64,000 nt of DNA from Phoenix dactylifera (Eukaryota; Streptophyta; Magnoliopsida; Arecales; Arecaceae). Positions 23,601-35,600 of this stretch are shown here, in pieces (positions within the stretch are counted from its first letter, which is position 1; every line of letters starts with the position of its first letter). Position numbers and translations under genes: made by a program. The stretch is from assembly GCF_009389715.1 (NCBI RefSeq), contig NC_052402.1, positions 18,013,423 to 18,077,422 of the forward strand, read 5' to 3'. The notes under the pieces were generated by a model that saw only the letters and a program-made list of their open reading frames with translations, had not been told where the DNA came from and did not search any database.

Positions 23601-26600
23601 GTCCCTCGACGCCAGAGACGAGGTGGCCTTGCGGCACGGGGAGCCGGCCGAGGGTGTGATCGAAGTTCCCCTCGAGGAAGGTCGCCCGGACAGGACGATC
23701 CGGGTCGGCGCCAATCTCGACCCGGGAGCTCGGGCCCGGTTGGTGGAATTCCTCCGAGCCAATGTCGATGTGTTTGCCTGGTCGGCGGCCGATGTACCTG
23801 GGATCGACCCGGAGGTCATTTCTCACGCCCTCAACGTCGACCCGACCCACCGACCGGTAAAACAGAAGAAGAGACACTGTGCCCCGGATCGGATCCGAGT
23901 GGTCGACCAGGAGGTAGACAAGCTCTTGGATGCAGGATTCATAAGGGAGGTCAGCTACCCCGAATGGCTGGCAAATGTCGTACTTGTCCGGAAGGCGAGC
24001 GGAAAGTGGAGGATGTGCGTCGACTATACCGACCTGAACAAGGCATGCCCAAAGGATAGCTTTCCGCTTCCGCGGATAGACCAACTGGTCGACGCGACTT
24101 CCGGATATCAGCTGCTGTCTTTCATGGACGCCTTCTCCGGCTACAACCAGATAATGATGGCTCCACAGGACGAGGAGAAAACTGCCTTTATAACAGACCG
24201 GGGGCTGTACTGTTACAAGGTAATGCCCTTCGGTCTGAAGAATGCTGGCGCCACTTACCAGCGCCTCGTCAACAAAATCTTCAAAGAGCAAATCGGCCGG
24301 AACATGGAGGTGTACGTGGACGATATGCTGGTGAAGAGCCGCCATGCAGACCAGCACATCGCGGATCTGGAGGAGACTTTCGCCACCTTGCGGAAGTTTC
24401 GCATGAAGCTGAACCCAGCGAAGTGCGCCTTTGGCGCTTCGGCCGGGAGGTTCCTCGGTTTCATTGTCAACCAGCGGGGGATCGAAGCCAACCCGGACAA
24501 AATCAAGGCCATCCAAGATATGTCCCCTCCGACCAAAGTGAAGGAGGTTCAGGAGCTCGCTGGGAGGGTCGCCGCGCTCGGACGATTTGTGGCAAAATCG
24601 GCCGAACGCTGCCAACCTTTCTTCAAGGTGTTGAAACGCCCGAAAGACTTTCTCTGGACGGCCGAATGTCAAGCAGCATTCGACCAGCTCAAGGAATACT
24701 TGGCGTCTCCTCCCCTGCTGTCCAAGCCGCAAGAAGGGGAGATGCTCTACCTCTATCTGGCGGTCTCCCCAACCGCAGTCAGTGCGGTACTGGTTCGGGA
24801 AGAGGCAAAGCTCCAGAAGCCTGTGTACTACATCAGCCGGGTCCTACGGGATGCCGAGACGCGGTATACGAAGGCTGAAAAGATCGCCTTCGCGCTGCTG
24901 ACCGCGACCAGGAGGCTTCGCCCCTATTTCCAGGCCCATTCTGTCACCTTCTTGACCGATCAACCGCTGCGGCAGATCCTCAGCAATCCTGAGAATGCGG
25001 GACGGCTGGTGAAGTGGGCAGTAGAACTTGGTGAGTTCGACATCCGCTACCAGCCCCGACTCGCCATCAAGGCCCAGGCGCTCGCGGATTTCCTCGCTGA
25101 GTGCACGGTGCAGGAGGCGGAACCTAGGTCGCCGGAAACACCCAGCCTCGACCTCCCGATTTGGACGCTTCACATCGATGGGTCGTCGAACCCCGAAGGT
25201 GGAGGGGCCGGGCTGGTCCTTACCAGTCCTGATGGAGTAATAGCCGAGTATGCCTTGAGGTTCGGATTTCCAGTGACCAACAACGAGGCGGAGTACGAGG
25301 CCCTAGTCACGGGACTCAAACTCACCAAGGAGCTCGGCATCCGGCGCCTGAAGGTCTTCACCGACTCCCAGCTGGTGGTCAGGCAGGTCCGTGGGGAGTT
25401 CGAGGCCTGGAACCCGACCATGCAGAATTACGTCCGGAAGGTGCAAGCACTCATTCCCGACCTCGGCAGTGTCGACATCCAGCAGGTCCCAAGAAGTGAA
25501 AATGCCAGGGCCGACAGGTTGTCCCGCTTAGTGGGCGCAGACGTGCACAACTTGTCGAGGGCGATCTACCTGGAGACCCTGGATGCCCCGAGCATCGGCG
25601 AGGCTGGAGCGGTGATGGCGATTGATCCGGAGCCGTCTTGGATGGACCCGCTTGTCGCCTACCTCGCCGAAGGGATCCTCCCTGAAGACGAAGATCAAGC
25701 TCGGCGACTTGTTATGAAGTCCGCCCACTACGTACTCTATGAAGGGAGGCTGTATCGGACCTCGTTCACCGCCCCCCTCTTAAAGTGCCTCCGCCCCTCG
25801 GAAGCGGCCTACGTCCTCGGCGAAGTCCACGAAGGCGTTTGCGGATCACACTTGGGGGCTAGGTCCTTGGCGCACAAGATCATGAGGCAAGGCTATTATT
25901 GGCCTACCTTGTTGGAGGACTCAAAGGATCATATACGGAAATGCGACGCCTGCCAGCGCCACGCCAACGTCCAGAGAGTCCCTTCTGTCCCCTTGGCACC
26001 AATCACTGCACCCTGGCCCTTCGCCCAGTGGGGAATGGATATCCTCGGACCATTCCCCGTCGCTTCAGCTCAGCGGAAATTTTTGATTGTTGCAATCGAC
26101 TACTTCACCAAGTGGGTGGAGGCAGAGCCGCTGGCCACTATCACGGAGGCGCAAGTCCGGAAGTTCGTGAAGAAGAACATCATTGTCCGATTTGGGGTAC
26201 CTCGGGTCCTCATCTCGGATAATGGTCGGCAGTTCGACAACAAGCATTTCCGTGACTTCTGCGAGGAGTTCGGGATCGAGCATCGGTTCACATCTGTGTC
26301 GCATCCCCAAACCAACGGCGAGGCCGAGGTCACAAATCGGACAATCCTCCAAGGAATCAAAGCGCGAATCGGTCGGACGGGGCAAGCTTGGGTCGAAGAA
26401 CTCGAGAATGTCCTTTGGGCGTATCGGACCACGCATCGGACCCCTACCGGGGAGACGCCTTTCAGCCTAACCTATGGCACGGAAGCCGTTGCCCCCGTGG
26501 AGCTCGGACTCCCCTCACCTCGGGTGGCCGCGCACCGACCCGAGGCCAATTCGGAGCAACTCCGAGGGAACCTGGATCTCTTGGAAGAAGCGAGGGAAAT

Positions 26601-29600
26601 GGCGCAGGTTCGGATGGCGATGTATCAGCGGAGGGTGGCCCGATATTACAACTCCAAGGTCCGACCGAAGCTTTTCAGAATCGGAGATCTGGTGCTAAGG
26701 CGAGCTAAAGCATCTCAACCTGCGGAAGGTGGGAAGCTAGCGCCAAATTGGGAAGGCCCGTATAGGGTTCGCTGGGTAAACCGACCTGGCTCCTACCAGT
26801 TGGAGGCCCTAGATGGTCGAGAAATTCCAAGGAGCTGGAATTCCGCTAACCTGCGGATGTATTACCAGTAGAACGACAATGCCAGAAAGACAGTTCAAAA
26901 ATGTATAACACTTTTCATTTCAATAATTTCTGGTTACAATGGCGTGCTCGTGTGATTACAAGGAATTCCCAGAGGGGAATTAGGGTGTAAAGAAAGTAAA
27001 GAAGAGGTGGAGACTCCGAGGAGCTGAAGATCTGGGATCCCGAAACCTCCATCCGAAGCGGCTGCAATCCCACCGGAAGTGGGTGCTTCCAACCGGAGGC
27101 GCCATCGACGTCTCACGAAAAAGACGAAGAGCCAGCGCGGATGAAGAAGAAGTGGACGAAGGAGAAGTCCACACTGCTCCTACCCAGAGGCGCCATCCAC
27201 GCCTCACGAAAAAGACGAGGAGCCGCCGCAGAAGAAGCTCCCGCTGCCTCCAGGGGAACGCCACCTCCAAGGGATATTCCGGTCCTCCCCAGTGTTAGGG
27301 GAGAGAAGGAATACAAGGGAGAAGAGCATATGGAGGCGCGGTCCCGGATCAAGCGTCTGGCGCGGAGCTCAATCGGGAGGCTGAACTTTAAGGAGGGGAG
27401 ACGTGATCCCGGATGAAACGCCTAGAGCGGAGTTCCGCCGGGGAGAACCTCCTTGTTGATCCCAGATGAAACGGCTAGTTGGCGGAAGTCGCGAAGGGCG
27501 CGCCTCCCGTTCCTTCGGTAGGGGTCTCTCAACCATGCGCCGGAGAGGAGGCCCACGATCCATGGCAACCTGAACAGCTCCGGCTTGGCAGGCTCCATCG
27601 CACCTGCACCTATATTTATAGCCAAACTGCGGCCCCCCGGTCGTTCCGATGCGGGTGGCTCCAATAAATGCGGGCGCATTGAATCCGGAGCCGATCCGGC
27701 TCTCGAGGCGTATCTTCCCGCGATTTCCTAAGCGTTATTCTCCTTAATCGCATTCTTTGTGCAGGACACTCCGGGTGGCCTGTACCCCTAGGTCCACATA
27801 TCTCCGCTCGCGCCCAGGCCGCATCCGCCTCGAAGAACGCGCGTATCGCGGCCGCTTAACTGACACTCCTCGCAAGCAGTAACTGGCGATCCGATTTCTC
27901 AGGTAACCCCTCAATTAGCATTTAATGCCCATCTGGTGTTCCCCAGGCGACGCTTGGAGAGGAGGAGAAACACGATGCAGCTGGCCACGGAGAAATCCCG
28001 TCGGGCGGCAAGCGACAGGCGCACGACCAGCGAGCGGAATTTTCCGAGGCTCGGCCCTCGGATGCCAGGCTAACCCGATGATCATCCCGGGAGCAGACTA
28101 GCCTGAAGCCCCGACCGGTCGCCTCGGCTTGCGCCAGCCTTGGCCGACCAACGAGCGGAATTTCCCGAGGCTCGGCCCTCGGATGCCAGGCTAACCCGAT
28201 GATCATCCCGGGAGCAGACTAGCCTGAAGCCCCGACCGGTCGCCTCGGCTTGCGCCAGCCTTGGCCGACCAACGAGCGGAATTTTTCGAGGCTCGGCCCT
28301 CGGATGCCAGGCTAACCCGATGATCATCCCGGGAGCAGACTAGCCTGAAGCCCCGATCGGTCGCCTCGGCTTGCGCCAGCCTTGGCCGACCAACGAGCGG
28401 AATTTCCCGAGGCTCGGCCCTCGGATGCCAGGCTAACCCGATGATCATCCCGGGAGCAGACTAGCCTGAAGCCCCGACCGGTCGCCTCGGCTTGCGCCAG
28501 CCTTGGCCGACCAATGAGCGGAATTTTCCGAGGCTCGGCCCTCGGATGCCAGGCTAACCCGATGATCATCCCGGGAGCAGACTAGCCTGAAGCCCCGACC
28601 GGTCGCCTCGGCTTGCGCCAGCCTTGGCCGACCAACGAGCGGAATTTCCTGAGGCCTGATAACCCTCAGATGCCAGGCTAACCCGATGATCATCCCGCGA
28701 GCAGACTAGCCTGAAGCCCCGACCGGTCGCCTCGGCTTGCGCCAGCCTTGGCCGACCAACGAGCGGAATTTTTCGAGGCTCGGCCCTCGGATGCCAGGCT
28801 AACCCGATGATCATCCCGGGAGCAGACTAGCCTGAAGCCCCGATCGGTCGCCTCGGCTTGCGCCAGCCTTGGCCGACCAACGAGCGGAATTTCCCGAGGC
28901 TCGGCCCTCGGATGCCAGGCTAACCCGATGATCATCCCGGGAGCAGACTAGCCTGAAGCCCCGACCGGTCGCCTCGGCTTGCGCCAGCCTTGGCCGACCA
29001 ACGAGCGGAATTTCCTGAGGCCTGACAACCCTCAGATGCCAGGCTAACCCGATGATCATCCCGGGAGCAGACTAGCCTGAAGCCCCGACCGGTCGCCTCG
29101 GCTTGCGCCAGCCTTGGCCGACCAACGAGCGGAATCTCCCGAGGCTCGGCCCTCGGATGCCAGGCTAACTCGATGGTCATCCCGGGAGCAGACTAGCCTG
29201 AAGCCCCGACCGGTCGCCTCGGCTTGCGCCAGCCTTGGCCGACCAACGAGCGGAATCTCCCGAGGCTCGGCCCTCGGATGCCAGGCTAACCCGATGATCA
29301 TCCCGGGAGCAGACTAGCCTGAAGCCCCGACCGGTCGCCTCGGCTTGCGCCAGCCTTGGCCGACCAACGAGCGGAATCTCCCGAGGCTTGGCCCTCGGAT
29401 GCCAGGCTAACCCGATGATCATCCCGGGAGCAAACTAGCCTGAAGCCCCGACCGGTCGCCTCGGCTTGCGCCAGCCTTGGCCGACCAACGAGCGGAATTT
29501 CCTGAGGCCTAACCCTCGGATGCCTGGCTTAGCGCCGGAAGAAGTTCCTGAGGCCTAACCCTCGGATGCCTGGCTTAGCGCCGGAAGAAGTTCCTGAGGC

Positions 29601-32600
29601 CTAACCCTCGGATGCCTGGCCTAGCGCCGGAAGAATTTCCTGAGGCCTAACCCTCGGATGCCTGGCCTAGCGCCGGAAGAAGTTCCTGAGGCCTAACCCT
29701 CGGATGCCTGGCTTAGCGCCGGAAGAAGTTCCTGAGGCCTAACCCTCGGATGCCTGGCTTAGCGCCGGAAGAAGTTCCTGAGGCCTAACCCTCGGATGCC
29801 TGGCCTAGCGCCGGAAGAATTCCCTGAGGCCTAACCCTCAGATACCTGGCCTAGCGCCAGAAGAATTTTAAGAGTCGGGAGTCAGCGAGACGCTACCAAG
29901 AGTTAAAAAGAAGAAGGACGAAAGTGAAATGAAGAAACTCTATTTGCATTAACTTTCATTGTTTCAGGGCCGAGACCCATACAACTTGGCAAAACGCCAA
30001 CACACAAAGAAAAGAACAAAAATACAGAAGGTCAGCTTGGAGGAACCCCCGGGTCGGGAACGCCGGGCACGTCCGCAGGGGGTAGGGAGGCGGTTGGAGA
30101 ATCAGCAGGCAATGGCGCCGGAGAGGAGTCTAGAAGAGAGATCCCACTCAGGTCAATTTCGGGGTACTTAGCCGACACCCTTGTTAGGCCTTCCTCGAAG
30201 CCTAAGATAAAGGAGTCGGACCCCGCGTCCGACATGTCACGGACGAACTCGTCAGACTGACGATAGGCCTGTACCGCCTCCGACATATCACGGGTGAACT
30301 CGGCGGACTGACGATAAGCCTGTACCGCCTGACGCCCGATTTCCGCACTCTTCTCGGCCAGCGCCGCCTCTGCCCGCTCCATAATCTGAGCTTTCGCCTC
30401 CAAGACCTTCGCCACAATCCGGTCGTCCGCCTCGGAGGAGACCCTCAGCAGATCAGCCTGAGCCTCCTTGTGCTTCGCCTCGGCAGCAATGCGAGCAGCC
30501 TCAGCCTCCTCCAGGCGCGAATGAAGCTCCTGGTCGCTCGCGCGGGACTTCTCCAAGGCCGACTCCAATTCGCCCAGCTTGGCTTCAAGAGACCGGGTTC
30601 GGTTGCGGGCGTTGTCGGCTGACCGCTGGGCCTTCTTCCACCTCTCCCGGTAGTCGGCAGCCTTCCGGGACTGCTTCTCGGCCCGCTCCTCCGCCTTCTT
30701 GATCTCGCCCTCGAGACCCGAGGCAACCTTGAGTTGCTCCTGAGCCTCCAACAGTTGCTTCTCGAGGGTGACGAAGCCGAGTGCCCGCTCTTCGGCCACC
30801 TGGAGCCTCATCTCGAGGTCCCTGGTCGTCCTCCCCGCCGCAGCCTGACCTCCCTCCTCTACTGCCTTCAGTTGGCTCTCGGCCCTCGCCAGAAGCCTCG
30901 CCTGTTCCTCGTAGCACTCCTCCAGGCGGATCATGTACTGGGCGAGCTAAGAGATAGGAAAAACGAGGGCGTCAGGCGGGGATCAACAGAGCCTATAAAT
31001 GATGAAAGCGACCAAAAGAACACTCACCGACATGAGACAGACGCAGCTGGCAGCCCCAACGTCAGAGACCCTCATCTCCCGGACCTGCCTGCGGTCCTTC
31101 TCCAGCAGCACTGTCTCGATGAGGTTTCGGGCGCCGGCGAAAATGAAGGCCGACCCCGACTTCTTTCCGGAGTCGGACGGTGGTTTTGCAGCCTTACCCT
31201 TACCCATCGCTTGGGGAAGAGTCATGCTGACCATGCTCGGGGCGGGGACCGCCCCTGGAATTGACAGGGTCCCGCTCGGCCGGGGCCTCGGCGCGTCCCT
31301 CCTCGTATCATCCGGAGCCGACCGAGTCGAAGGCTGGGCTGGGGACCGATCACGTCCGACCCGTCCATCTCGGGCGCGCCCGGGTGATGCCTCCGGAGAA
31401 ACGGTAGTCTCGGCATCGGAGGGCTGATACAGCGTCAACTGCCGGTCCGCGCCCGCGGCGTCCCCCTGATCGGTGGGTCCGGACCCGTCTGTCGGCGTCG
31501 GAGTCGCCTGCCGGCGGGACTTCTTCGCCGGTGGGGCCCCGCTCGGAGGAGCTCGTTTCTTCCTCCGGACTGCTTCCAGTAGGGACGTCCTACCAACAGC
31601 CGTTGCCTTGTCCGACCGCATGACGTCGTCGATCTCTGCAAAAAGGACGAGGTGGTCGGAGGTTGAGAAACTGAAGGAAAGAACGAGACGAAAGAGGAGA
31701 AAAGAGCTAAAAAAGAAATGGTGGCGGGCTCACGGTCAGCGGGGACCGAGCTCAGACCGACGTTCACCAAGGTATCCTCGGAAATAAGGCGAGCCACCGG
31801 GGGGAGCCGGCCCTCGGCAACCAACCCCTTCAAGACGGCGACGCCATCGGATTCCTCCCTCGACAACCTCGATAGGCCAATCGGGGACTTCATCGGCGTC
31901 TCCCAGGTTGCCCTGATTCCCTAAGAGGGATCTGCGTCAACGAAAAAGAAGCGCCCCTTCCAGCCGTGAATGGAGGTAGGAGCCTCCTTGACGAGGCCGC
32001 ACCCTCGCCGCGCCGCAAAGCACCACCACCCTTTGTCCTGGGGGTGGCCGCTCAGGCCGTAGCATTCCCAAAAGACATTCAGGGTGGCGGGAACCTCGTG
32101 CATGCGGCAGAGAACCTGAAAGGCCGTCAGGGCGCGCCATGAGTTCGGCACCAGTTGCGTCGGCGCCACTCTTAAACCCCGAAGCACCTGAACGACTAAG
32201 TCCGAGGGGGGAAAGCGGAACCCGGCCTGAAGAATGCCCTCATTGATGGCAACCTTCCCTGGAGGAGGATGGGACATCCTCTCCTCAGGCCCCGGGAGCG
32301 TAACATTGCAGGCCTCGGGAAGGTGGTATCGAGCCACGAACCTATCTAGGTCTTCGGCGACCAGCTCCGACTTAATGCGGTCTGCTCTCACTTCGCCCAT
32401 CCCTAATGGCCAGTGAATCTACGGTCAGGACGGGGTCAAGAAGGGGGAAAGGACCGGAACGACTGGAGTACACTAATACAAAAGGAGAAAGTATGGAGAG
32501 CCTTAAATTGAAGAATGGGGCAACTCACCGGAAGAGAAGGAAGAACGGCTCCGAGAGCGTCAAAGGAGGAGCAAGCGAACAGTCCGACGGCAATGACGGC

Positions 32601-35600
32601 AGCGCAAAGGAGAAACTCGAAGATGTCTGTAAAGAGAAAGGCGGACGGAGGAGGGCCCCCGGTTAAATAGGCGGAAAGGTGGGTGACGCCTCGGTGACGC
32701 CAGAGGACGCCTGGCTGCCGAAGGGTCGCTCGCGCCCCAAAGGCGAATCGACGCCATTAAGGAAGGATGTCCGCCGAAATCCTCAGACTGCCAGGTCAGC
32801 AACAACCGCCATACGCCATAAAGAAGGCGGGGAGCTCGAAACGCGCGCGCCTCTCCGAGGGATGGCGGCAATCTCGAAGCATCACTCCCTTCACCCGTTC
32901 CCCTTCTGGTTCCGGGCTCGGAAGTGGGGGGCTACTGTTACGGGGGAACTTAGCCACCATGCCCCACGTGACCGGCACGCGCGCCCAGGAAGACTACGGC
33001 AGCCCCTTGATCCAGCAATCCGACCCCGAGTCGGACATCTTCGGCTCCGCAGCCCGACCCCGAGTCGGCAGCCCCTTGATCCAGCAATCCGACCCCGAGT
33101 CGGACATCTTCGGCTCCGCAGCCCGACCCCGAGTCGGCTGCCCCTTGATCCAGCAATCCGACCCCGAGTCGGACATCTTCGTCTCCGCAGCCCGACCCCG
33201 AGTCGGACATCTCTCGACAACGACAGGCTATTCCCCAGAGGCACGCCGCAGCCTCCTGCTCCACTACTCCCTGCAACGGTTGTATCTGGCGCTGCTCCAC
33301 GATCCCCTGTAACAGCCGTACAAGGCGGAGCTCCACTACGCCCTGTCATGGCCGTACCCAGCGCTGCCCCACGACGCCCTGTAACGGCCGTGTCAGTGGC
33401 AGCTCCATCGTGCCCCACGATGACGAACCCCCCTGAAAGACCCCCCAGCCTGGTATATATGCGGCTGGGGGGAGGAGGGGGGGTAAGCGAGAACTTCCAG
33501 AGCATTCTCTTACTTGCTACTATTATCTCTCCTTCTCCTCCAATCTCCTCTGACTTGATCGTCGGAGGGCCCCCACTGCCCCAGTGGTGGTGCGAGGCTT
33601 GCTTGCAGGTTTCCCGGTGGAAGGTGGAGCGCAATCAACACCAACCAAGGCAACTCAAACGGAACCCCGTTCACACCGCTGTGCCAATCGTTTTCGGTTT
33701 GGACCACCAGCAACAGATATATACTTGAATTATTAGATGAAATTTATTTGTGTGAGGATTGTTGTAACAACCCAGGAACTCACAAAAAAAGCTTGATAGA
33801 AGTTATTATTTGGGTTCTTTGGCCTTGTATAAGTACTCAAGATCTACCCAATGCATAGCTGATGTCGGACTAAACACACACATGCATGGGTCTTCATATA
33901 CTTTTCTTATTTAAGCCTTAGCATTCTGGCCAGGCTAAGGGTCCAAATTCATTCACAAGTACCACAATCATAAACACCACGATCAACTCGTGGCCGGCCT
34001 AAAATAGGCCCGTACTATAGTGACTCCTAGTCCACATGGGCCATGCACTGAGTCTGCTATGATACCATTTGTAAAAATCTAGGACCTCATCTAGAAAAAA
34101 AAGCTGGTCAAAAGGCATTACTAGGGTTTTTTGGACCTGTATAAGTACCCAAAATCTACCAACGCATAGTTGATGTGGGACTAGACACACGCCAGCATGA
34201 GTCCTCGCAATTGTATTTCAGACTTTTAGTTTATATCTATGGTAGACGTAGAGATGAATGGCCGTTCCTTTTAACAAACCTAGCCTTCATTGTTCTTTGT
34301 CAATCTCTGTTAAAACTTCGAAAGCTTTCTGTTGCATGGGCATGAACTACATGTTCAACAAGGTAAGATTGCTACATACCAATTGGTCTTATAGGCCAAA
34401 CTTTTTTTCTTGCCCAACATCTTTGAGCAGAAATTGATTACCAATAGAGGGAATAGATGAATGAAGCTGATCTCAATACAACATCAAACTTTGAATAATT
34501 GTGCTTTGATTTATCAGTTGAGGTTTATAACCATATACCTGAGAGATTTTTTCCCTCTATTGGTTCTGAAAAATGTGTTTTTCCATATCATAGTTTGAAG
34601 TTTTGTTTGAAACCTTTAAATCAAAATTACAATGTCCTGTCCGGCCCAACAGTAGGGTTGGTTTGGAGTTTCAACTGAAAGGAATGGGCCCAAATTTGTT
34701 ACATATATGGACCTTTTATGCTTTTCTTATTTTTTCAACAAAACATGATTTTTTGAAAATAACTCTCTTAAAATGGTTTTCTGAATAATTTCATAATTTT
34801 GTTCCTTTTTTATTTTTTTCCAATTTTTAACTGAATTGCAAAAACAAGAGTTGAGACAAAGCTTATCTGGTCCACTGAAATCAAACCCAAATTCTCAGTT
34901 TCAAATATTCAACAATCACATGGAAAATACTAGGTATTTTGCTGTACATTTTCCAAAAAAATGTTACGTCTGACTATTCCGAGATTCATTACAATTCTGT
35001 AAATGGTTTGCTTTAATTCCATATGTCTTCATTCGCAAATTGGATTGCTTTAAAGCACTGTATAAAGATGCAACCAATATCTCCATCCTAATCCCACAAA
35101 ACAGATTTGTTTCTAAATAGCTAAACAAGACTTCATTGAATGATGAAGCTTTCTAAAGAAATAGAAGAGGAAAATTAATTTTCCAAATATTGTTTCTTTT
35201 CCAAAGTTCTTTTGCCTTTTCTCCATTTGAACTCCATATAGGTGGTTAGCTTCACACTAAATCTTCCCGAACTTTAGCAATTTGGTTAGCGATGCGAAGG
35301 CCATTTGTTGAGGCCTCTCCATTACATAGGTAGCAGACAAGATTTGAGAGTGAAGAGAGAAACTTAAACATGTCATTATCAGACTTTGCCTTGGGTATAT
35401 ATATAAGGTGAATGAGTTGTGATGAACTTGTTGGAATTTTGTTTGATGGACGTAACATAGGTGAGAAGCTATATATGGATGGTTAATATCTTGGTGTAGT
35501 TCCTGCATACTGAGGGCTGACTGAATACCTGTCAAGCTAGCACTTCACCCCTAATGTTGTAATCTTTGTACCCGAGGAAACTAAAACAGGTTGAGGCTTC

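Larger units (their letters stand above)
19043..33715 (+). mobile_element. Rearranged Tat-lineage Ty3/gypsy retrotransposon in intron 3
   Basis: From left to right: a partial copy of the element's antisense gene (19043-21466), an inverted scrap of its own RNase H region (21467-21708), gag-pol (to 26871), non-coding spacer, 121-bp and 46-bp arrays, the antisense gene (30032-32400), a purine tract and one LTR (32936-33715). Two RNase H domains, no chromodomain and a downstream antisense gene mark the Tat/Grande-like lineage. No 5' LTR or primer site is present. The right flank GATATATAC aligns with AGATATATG at about 54037 in the duplicate, giving the insertion point. The left flank does not align there, so the 5' end and adjacent intron were lost or misassembled. 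Confidence 0.82.
32936..33715 (+). repeat. 3' LTR of the Tat element
   Basis: 780 bp from TGTTACGGGGG to CAGCAACA, TG...CA ends. It holds three 69-bp units (32999-33205) and a TATA box TATATAT at 33454-33460 near the presumed U3/R boundary. No partner LTR exists on the left of the element. The 349-codon open frame through this LTR is judged chance. Confidence 0.75.

Noticed and set aside
23590..24732. 380-codon minus-strand frame opposite the polyprotein
   Set aside because: Shadow of the reverse-transcriptase coding strand, with no start region, splice signals or domain of its own.
28082..29422. Series of 81-82-codon minus-strand frames in the 121-bp array
   Set aside because: Each is the same repeat read across two units. 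The period is not a multiple of three, so no long protein results and no start context is shared with a promoter.
28027..29866. Possible CRISPR-like array
   Set aside because: Repeats are contiguous with no unique spacers, and the window is a plant genome with no cas genes.
32679..33728. 349-codon plus-strand open frame across the purine tract and LTR
   Set aside because: It crosses an LTR boundary and in-frame 69-bp repeats; openness is explained by GC-rich repeats, and there is no domain.
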